Positions 56,948 through 62,102 of a stretch of DNA of 62,102 nucleotides are shown piece after piece. This DNA is from Listeria valentina (GTDB lineage: Bacteria; Bacillota; Bacilli; Lactobacillales; Listeriaceae). The stretch spans positions 1-62,102 of the forward strand of contig NZ_JAATJW010000010.1 of assembly GCF_011800755.1 (NCBI RefSeq), given 5' to 3'. A model generated the notes under the pieces. It was not told the DNA's origin, ran no database searches, and was given only the letters and a program-made list of their open reading frames with translations. Positions within the stretch are counted from its first letter, which is position 1; each line of letters starts with the position of its first letter. Made by a program: the position numbers and the translations under genes.

Positions 56948-59548
56948 TCAAACACCTTGGTAAGCTTTAAGATAGATTTCTTTTAGTTCGCTAACAAGTG
57001 GTTGTTTCGGATTAGCCGTTGTACATTGATCCATAAATGCTCGATCAGAAAGTGTATCAACAACAGCATCAAAGTCTTTCTTCGATACATTTTGACCTTT
57101 AAGACTCATATCAATCCCGACATCTTTTCCAAGCTTGATAACAGCATCTACAAGAGACTCAACACCTTCTTTTGTTGTCGTTGCTTTTAGACCGATTATT
57201 CGTGCAATTCGTGCATAATCCTCATCGGCTTTAAAGCTTTCATATTTAGGGAAGAGGGCATGTTTTCTTGGTTTTTCGGCATTATAACGAATAACATGCG
57301 GCATCAAAATGGCATTTGCACGACCATGTGGGATGTGGAATTCTGGTCCAATTTTGTGAGCAAGACTATGGTTGATTCCTAAGAAAGCATTCGCAAATGC
57401 CATCCCAGCAAGAGCGGAAGCATTGTGCATTTTTTCGCGAGCATCTTCATCGCCAGTCAAAACAGAATCACGTAGATTTTCAAAAACAAGCTCAATTGCG
57501 CGAATAGAAAGACCTCTTGTATAGTCACTTGCCATAACAGAAACGTAAGATTCAATCGCATGGGTTAATACATCCATTCCAGTATCAGCAGTGATATGTG
57601 CAGGGACAGTCGTTACATATTGACTATCAACAATCGCTACATCTGGCGTTAACTCATAGTCAGCGAGTGGATATTTAATGTTGTTTTCCTTATCCGTAAT
57701 AACTGCGAAAGGTGTCACTTCAGAACCAGTCCCACTTGTTGTTGGAATCGCAACAAATTTCGCTTTTTCGCCTAGTTTTGGATATTTGAATGTCCGTTTG
57801 CGAATATCCAAGAATTTTTGCTTGAGTCCGAAGAAAGAAGCTTCAGGATGTTCATAGAAAAGCCACATTCCTTTTGCTGCATCCATTGCAGAACCACCGC
57901 CTAAAGCGATAATGCAGTCTGGTTTGAAATCTTTCATCAGTTCAGCACCCTTATAAACAGTTACATCGGAAGGATCAGGCTCTACATCAGCAAAAACTTG
58001 GTAAGCCACTTCGTTTTGACGGCGATTTAAGTGATCAATGACGACATCCACGTATTTAAATTCAACCATTCCAGGGTCAGTTACGATAAAAACTCGGCTA
58101 ACATCTTCCATTTTTTGTAAATATTGTGTGGAATATTTTTCAAAGAAAATTTTTGGAGGAAGCTTGAACCATTGCATATTATTTCTCCGATCCGCGATTC
58201 GTTTGACATTTAAAAGGTTAGTGGCACTAACATTTTGAGAAACGGAATTTTTCCCATAAGATCCGCATCCAAGTGTTAGCGACGGAATGAACCCGTTATA
58301 GATATCTCCGATTCCACCTTGAGCAGAAGGAGCATTGACGATAATTCTGCAAGCCTTCATGCGTAAGCCAAAAGCTTTTTGTGCTTCTCGATCTGTTGAA
58401 TGAATCACAGCAGAGTGTCCTAATCCACCGAATTCAAGCATTTCTTCAGCGCGATCAAATGCATCCTTTTGTCCTTTTGCTTCAATAAAAGCGAGTACTG
58501 GACTTAGTTTTTCATGCGAAAGAGGGTAGTCTTTTCCAACACCTTTAATCTCAGCAATTAAAATCTTCGTCGTTTCTGGAACTTTAAAGCCAGCTTGTTC
58601 CGCGATCCAAGCAGGGGATTTTCCAACTACATTTGGATTTAACGTACCTGTTTCAGGATGAATCACATAACTTTCTAACTTTTTGAATTCAGTTCCTTTG
58701 ACAAAATAACAATCATTAGCAAGGAATTCTTCTTTAACTTCTTTCGCGATATCTTTGTCGACGATAACAGCTTGTTCAGATGCACAAATCATTCCTTGGT
58801 CGAATGATTTAGATAGAATAATATCATTGACAGCTCGTTTGATTTTGGCTGTTTTGTCAATGTAAGCGGGAACGTTACCAGGGCCAACACCAAGTGCAGG
58901 TTTTCCAGTTGAATACGCAGATTTCACCATACCAGCCCCACCAGTTGCAAGAACAAGAGCCACTTTGTCATGATTCATTAATTGTTTGGTAGCTTCGATT
59001 GCAGGTTTTTCGATCCACTGAACACAGTACTTTGGTGCACCTGCTTTTATTGCAGCTTCATAGACAACCCGTGCAGCTTCAGCCGAGCATTTTTGAGCAC
59101 TTGGGTGAAAAGCAAAGATGATGGGATTTCTTGTTTTGATGGCAATAATCGCTTTAAAAAGTGTGGTCGAAGTAGGGTTCGTTACGGGAGTAACACCCGC
59201 GACAACTCCAACAGGTTCAGCAATTTCAATAACACCATTTTGTTTATCTTCATTTATAATGCCAACCGTTTTGTCATTTTTGATATTATTCCAAATATAT
59301 TCTGTTGCAAAAATATTTTTAATACATTTATCTTCGTATAATCCACGACCCGTTTCTTCAACCGCCATCTTTGCAAGCGGCATATGTTGATCAAGTCCGG
59401 CAAGAGCCATTGCATGCACAATATGGTCAATTTGTTCTTGTGTAAAACTTTCGAATTCTTTGAGTGCATTTTGTCCATTATTTGCAAGGTTATCAATCAT
59501 CTTTTGAACTTCTACAACTTCACGACTTGTTTCTTCTTTAATCGCCAT
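56948..59548 (-). CDS. adhE: Bifunctional acetaldehyde-CoA/alcohol dehydrogenase (AdhE, Listeria adhesion protein Lap)
   Basis: Protein of 866 aa. The N-terminal aldehyde dehydrogenase half has the catalytic Cys in GMICASEQA (about residue 255) and the GVGPGN cofactor loop. The C-terminal iron alcohol dehydrogenase half has [26 protein letters not shown] and the iron-ligand His in NHSLAHKIG and IPHGRANA. It converts acetyl-CoA to ethanol and regenerates NAD in fermentation. In Listeria the same protein (Lap) is a surface adhesin. GGAGG lies upstream. The promoter carries a Rex-like box. Confidence 0.95.
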   Translation of the reverse strand: MAIKEETSREVVEVQKMIDNLANNGQNALKEFESFTQEQIDHIVHAMALAGLDQHMPLAKMAVEETGRGLYEDKCIKNIFATEYIWNNIKNDKTVGIINEDKQNGVIEIAEPVGVVAGVTPVTNPTSTTLFKAIIAIKTRNPIIFAFHPSAQKCSAEAARVVYEAAIKAGAPKYCVQWIEKPAIEATKQLMNHDKVALVLATGGAGMVKSAYSTGKPALGVGPGNVPAYIDKTAKIKRAVNDIILSKSFDQGMICASEQAVIVDKDIAKEVKEEFLANDCYFVKGTEFKKLESYVIHPETGTLNPNVVGKSPAWIAEQAGFKVPETTKILIAEIKGVGKDYPLSHEKLSPVLAFIEAKGQKDAFDRAEEMLEFGGLGHSAVIHSTDREAQKAFGLRMKACRIIVNAPSAQGGIGDIYNGFIPSLTLGCGSYGKNSVSQNVSATNLLNVKRIADRRNNMQWFKLPPKIFFEKYSTQYLQKMEDVSRVFIVTDPGMVEFKYVDVVIDHLNRRQNEVAYQVFADVEPDPSDVTVYKGAELMKDFKPDCIIALGGGSAMDAAKGMWLFYEHPEASFFGLKQKFLDIRKRTFKYPKLGEKAKFVAIPTTSGTGSEVTPFAVITDKENNIKYPLADYELTPDVAIVDSQYVTTVPAHITADTGMDVLTHAIESYVSVMASDYTRGLSIRAIELVFENLRDSVLTGDEDAREKMHNASALAGMAFANAFLGINHSLAHKIGPEFHIPHGRANAILMPHVIRYNAEKPRKHALFPKYESFKADEDYARIARIIGLKATTTKEGVESLVDAVIKLGKDVGIDMSLKGQNVSKKDFDAVVDTLSDRAFMDQCTTANPKQPLVSELKEIYLKAYQGV

Positions 59549-59568
59549 TTTGTTTTCCTCCTAATCAT

Positions 59569-59607
59569 AGGGACGGTAAAAGCCCATCTTAGACACTTTG
59601 AGTCCCT
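59569..59607 (-). other. Hairpin in the adhE 5' UTR
   Basis: AGGGAC (59569-59574) / GTCCCT (59602-59607), which on the adhE transcript lies just before the SD (59556-59562). It could affect mRNA stability or ribosome access. No riboswitch class is recognised. The 319-bp gap between adhE and the next gene also holds the adhE promoter and Rex-like box. Confidence 0.4.
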
Positions 59608-59678
59608 GTTACTCAAAAAAAATTGTGGCAGTCGACTTTGCCGCATTTCTTTTGATGTGTTATCTTAATTACAAACTC

Positions 59679-59707
59679 AGTATAACTTACCCAAAAAAGT
59701 TTGTAAA
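59679..59707 (-). promoter_or_regulatory. Promoter of adhE
   Basis: Minus-strand TTTACA (59702-59707), 17-bp spacer and TATACT (59679-59684). The leader would be about 125 nt. Confidence 0.7.
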
Positions 59708-59714
59708 TAGTTTC

Positions 59715-59732
59715 ACGTGAAAACATTCACAA
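59715..59732 (-). promoter_or_regulatory. Rex-like redox operator of adhE
   Basis: On the minus strand TTGTGAATGTTTTCACGT matches the Rex consensus TTGTGAANNNNTTCACAA except at three positions near one end. It lies 8 bp upstream of the -35. It overlaps a perfect palindrome TTTCACGTGAAA (59711-59722). NADH-sensing Rex commonly controls adhE in Firmicutes, which supports the call. Confidence 0.6.
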
Positions 59733-59812
59733 ATAAAACTAATTTAAGTAAATTGACCCAATCAAGAATCTTTAATTAGGTCTTTTGTCTCTTCAAATGT
59801 TTTGAAATAAGA

Positions 59813-59841
59813 TTGACCCGAAAGGACTGCTATGGTAAAGT
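59813..59841 (+). promoter_or_regulatory. Promoter of the 135-aa membrane protein gene
   Basis: TTGACC (59813-59818), 17-bp spacer and extended -10 TGGTAAAGT (TAAAGT 59836-59841). Confidence 0.65.
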
Positions 59842-59867
59842 TTTCAGTAATAAAGGAGAGGAAAAAC

Positions 59868-60275
59868 GTGCAGGAAATGTATATAAAACAAGCTAAAACA
59901 GTTTCACTCATTATTGCCTTGCTCTCACTTCTTCAGGCACTTCTTGCTGTAATCGGCTTTGTGTCTGTCCAGCTCACACTTTCAACTGTGAAAGTGTCAC
60001 AAGCAGTAATTCGTGGGGCACTCATTAATACAAGTATTAACATTATTTGTTTCCTTTTATTTACCATTTTATTTTTTATAGTTTATACCCGACTTCGAAA
60101 GGGTGTTACAACGAGTATTATCGTTCAAATTCTTTATATTGCTTATATGATTTTTTCTGTCATTTTAAGCATTGCAAAGGGAGGATTCTCTCTCCAAGGC
60201 ATACTTATACCTTTAATGCTTATTGTTTTGGGAATTGCATCTGCTTATTTCGTTAAAAAAGTTGAACGTCACTGA
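59868..60275 (+). CDS. Four-helix membrane protein of unknown function
   Basis: Protein of 135 aa with four hydrophobic helices (about 10-33, 45-68, 78-100, 106-128) and short basic loops. GTG 59868 follows AAAGGAGAGG; the in-frame ATG at 59832 lies inside the promoter. I recognise no motif. It has its own promoter and terminator, so it is monocistronic. Confidence 0.75.
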   Translation: MQEMYIKQAKTVSLIIALLSLLQALLAVIGFVSVQLTLSTVKVSQAVIRGALINTSINIICFLLFTILFFIVYTRLRKGVTTSIIVQILYIAYMIFSVILSIAKGGFSLQGILIPLMLIVLGIASAYFVKKVERH

Positions 60276-60303
60276 AAAAGGACAGTTTTTCCTGTTCTTT
60301 TTT
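60275..60303 (+). terminator. Terminator of the 135-aa membrane protein gene
   Basis: AAAAAGGACAG / CCTGTTCTTTTTT with a T-rich loop, starting at the stop codon. Confidence 0.8.
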
Positions 60304-60383
60304 AGTTCCTTCTTTTTTTTTAAATCATTAAATGGTAAAGTAGACAAGAGATTATTTTAAATTAAAGTAAAGGAAGTTTAAGG

Positions 60384-61997
60384 ATGGGTTCGAAATTACT
60401 TCGCGGAACATTTATCTTAACTCTCGGGACACTAATTTCTAAGGTGCTCGGGATTTTATACGTTATCCCGTTTTACGCTATTATTGGCGGAGACAAGCCG
60501 GCGCTACTTTATAACTTTGGTTATGTGCCGTATCAACTTTTTTTGAGTGTAGCAACAGCGGGAATTCCGCTCGCCATTGCAAAATATATTGCGAAATATA
60601 ATGCTATGGAAGAATATAAAATTGGACGAAGGTTGTTTAAAACGGGTGTTTACTTAATGATTCTTTCCGGCGTTATTTGTTTTATCGCCATGTATTCGCT
60701 CGCACCATTCCTTGCTAGCTTGCAACAATTAGAAGGAGGATACAGTCTCGATGATGGTATCCGAGTGATTCGTGCAGTTAGTTTCGCGCTTCTTATTATT
60801 CCTGTGATGAGCTTGTTGCGTGGCTTTTTCCAAGGCTATAATTCAATGGGACCATCAGCAGTTTCACAAGTTGTAGAACAAATTGTTCGGATTGCTTTTT
60901 TACTTGGCAGTACATTTGTTGTAATGTATATCGTCAAAGGTTCTGTTGTCACAGCCATTAGTTTGGCTACATTTTCCGCATTTGTAGGAGCACTTGCAAG
61001 CTTGGCTATTCTGATGTGGTATTTTACCAAACGAAAAAGAGGACTCGATCAAATGCTCCTTGAAGATAGGGGCGAGCTTCATGTGTCCATCCCAACACTT
61101 TACAAGCAAATTATTTTATCTGCGATTCCTTTTATTATTGTTGGTTCGGCAACTTCACTTTATCAATTAGTGGATCAATTTACACTTGGACGAGTTTTAC
61201 AATATATTGGACTTTCTGCCCACAAAGTAAATAGTTACGTGGCTATCATCAATTTCGACATTCAAAAATTGATTTTAATTCCCGGAACGCTTGCCATCGC
61301 TTTTTCCATGGCGCTAGTTCCGCTTGTAACAGCAGCCTATGTTCGTAAAGAGCATGAACAAGTTAAACGTCAGTTAAACGATGTTTTCCAGATTTTGCTG
61401 TTCCTAACAATTCCAGCCTGTATCGGCATTGGCTTACTGGCACGACCACTTTTCACCGTCTTTTTCCAAGCAAGTGATGCTGGTACGGCGTTATTACAAT
61501 TTTCCGCGCCATTTGCGATTCTTTTTTCACTTTTCAGTGTCACAGCAGCCGTTTTACAGGGAATTGATGAACAACGATTCACCGTTCTAGGCTTATTGTT
61601 AGGCTTACTCACAAAGTCTGTATTACAAATGCCGCTAGTCATGCTATTTGAAGCGAAAGGCTCTGTGCTAGCAACTGGACTTGGATACGCGGTTTCTTGT
61701 ATCTTTATGATTATGATTATTAAGCGCTACGCTCACTTTTCATTTGGGCTAGTTGCAAGACGTGTCACGTTATTTATGTTTTTAACTTTGATTATGTCTA
61801 TCGTTGTGATGATCATTTATTTCCCACTTTCCCATATTTTAAGTCCCGATCACAAAATTACAGCTTTCTTCCTTATTCTTCTATGTGGGGGAGTAGGAGC
61901 AGTACTATATGCACTCATGGCCTTTAAATTGCACCTTTCCGATAAATTATTTGGGCCAAGAGGAACACGAGTCCGTGAAAAACTAGGGATCAAATAA
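60384..61997 (+). CDS. MurJ/YtgP-like lipid II flippase (MOP superfamily)
   Basis: Polytopic protein of 537 aa with about 14 TM helices, of the SpoVB/YtgP group of MOP exporters (N-terminus LLRGTFILTLGTLISKVLGILYVIPFY; central LVDQFTLGRVL). In Bacillus YtgP is the MurJ-type lipid II flippase needed for peptidoglycan synthesis. Basic residues in the first helices fit substrate binding. An oligosaccharide flippase is the alternative. ATG 60384 has AAAGGAAG upstream. Confidence 0.82.
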   Translation: MGSKLLRGTFILTLGTLISKVLGILYVIPFYAIIGGDKPALLYNFGYVPYQLFLSVATAGIPLAIAKYIAKYNAMEEYKIGRRLFKTGVYLMILSGVICFIAMYSLAPFLASLQQLEGGYSLDDGIRVIRAVSFALLIIPVMSLLRGFFQGYNSMGPSAVSQVVEQIVRIAFLLGSTFVVMYIVKGSVVTAISLATFSAFVGALASLAILMWYFTKRKRGLDQMLLEDRGELHVSIPTLYKQIILSAIPFIIVGSATSLYQLVDQFTLGRVLQYIGLSAHKVNSYVAIINFDIQKLILIPGTLAIAFSMALVPLVTAAYVRKEHEQVKRQLNDVFQILLFLTIPACIGIGLLARPLFTVFFQASDAGTALLQFSAPFAILFSLFSVTAAVLQGIDEQRFTVLGLLLGLLTKSVLQMPLVMLFEAKGSVLATGLGYAVSCIFMIMIIKRYAHFSFGLVARRVTLFMFLTLIMSIVVMIIYFPLSHILSPDHKITAFFLILLCGGVGAVLYALMAFKLHLSDKLFGPRGTRVREKLGIK

Positions 61998-61998
61998 A

Positions 61999-62028
61999 AA
62001 AAGCTTTCGTGCTTAGCACGAAAGCTTT
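61999..62028 (+). terminator. First terminator hairpin after the flippase gene
   Basis: AAAGCTTTCGTGC (62000-62012) / GCACGAAAGCTTT (62016-62028) with a 3-base loop. It has no T run directly after it. Confidence 0.65.
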
Positions 62029-62029
62029 C

Positions 62030-62075
62030 AGACTGTAGACAAAGTAGTGAAAAACTTTGTTTACAGTCTTTTTTT
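62030..62075 (+). terminator. Second, T-tailed terminator after the flippase gene
   Basis: AGACTGTA (62030-62037) / TACAGTCT (62062-62069) with inner ACAAAGT / ACTTTGT, followed by seven T. It makes a tandem terminator with the preceding hairpin. Confidence 0.8.
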
Positions 62076-62102
62076 AGATATACTTGTGATAGAACATACA
62101 TA

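Noticed and set aside
59711-59733. Possible catabolite-responsive element (TGAAAACATTCACA) upstream of adhE
   Set aside because: It lacks the central CG essential to cre sites. The same bases fit a Rex operator better.
60884-60896. GAAC-N5-GTTC considered as a second LexA box
   Set aside because: The spacing is five and not four, and it lies deep inside the flippase coding sequence.

Overview
The window is a dense, ordinary stretch of low-GC Firmicute chromosome. Gene content and order point to Listeria or a very close relative. It carries the cymR/rarA/iscS/mnmA cluster, a reoM-ruvX-yrzB trio, the yqeG-yqeH-aroE-yqeI-nadD-yqeK-rsfS-yqeM housekeeping cluster, a late competence operon, a Listeria-type adhE (Lap) and a tag operon with an SOS operator. 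No sporulation genes appear at the places Bacillus has them (gpr and spoIIP between rpsT and lepA). There are many TTG starts and strong SD sequences. No tRNA, rRNA, CRISPR array, prophage or insertion sequence was seen. The species cannot be fixed from this window.

Layout. 1-8.7 kb: terminators of an unseen left-hand gene, divergent cymR and rarA, a 6S RNA gene, iscS-mnmA, an alpha/beta hydrolase, a TPR protein and recD2. 8.7-13.3 kb: a two-component system (minus strand) divergent from a MacB-like permease plus ATPase. 13.3-17.4 kb: T-box controlled alaS, then reoM-ruvX-yrzB. 17.4-24.9 kb: dedA, a small orphan gene, mltG-trmR-udk, greA, yrrS, mtnN, pepF. 25-30.1 kb: the yqe cluster (ribosome assembly, NAD, shikimate). 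30.2-37.2 kb: comEA, comEB, comEC, holA, rpsT (minus), lepA. 37.3-42.3 kb: a putative leader-peptide attenuator followed by a heterodimeric BmrCD-type multidrug ABC exporter, a CcdC-like membrane protein and a lipoprotein. 42.3-51 kb: plsC (minus), sbcD-sbcC, a large SWIM/SNF2 helicase and a frameshifted stress-protein gene. 51-62 kb: aconitase, an SOS-type small-membrane-protein/tag operon, an ABC-2 exporter, adhE with a Rex-like operator, a small membrane protein and a MurJ/YtgP-like flippase with tandem terminators.

How genes work together. MnmA with IscS makes the tRNA wobble 2-thiouridine, and TrmR also modifies wobble uridine. RuvX/YqgF, YqeH, RsfS, YqeI, LepA, AlaRS and S20 form a translation and ribosome-assembly theme. 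ReoM, MltG and the MurJ-like flippase serve cell-wall growth. RecD2, RarA, SbcCD and Tag are DNA-repair functions.

Points that deserve attention: (i) a 40-codon ORF plus intrinsic terminator in front of the BmrCD-like genes, which looks like ribosome-mediated attenuation; (ii) a LexA-like box inside the promoter of the tag operon; (iii) two probable single-base frameshifts (start of comEC; stress-protein gene at 50.6 kb); (iv) spaced direct and inverted repeats between the two-component system and its ABC genes; (v) a break in the usual lepA-hemN-hrcA order immediately after lepA. Functional calls come from recognised motifs and family knowledge. No database search was run.
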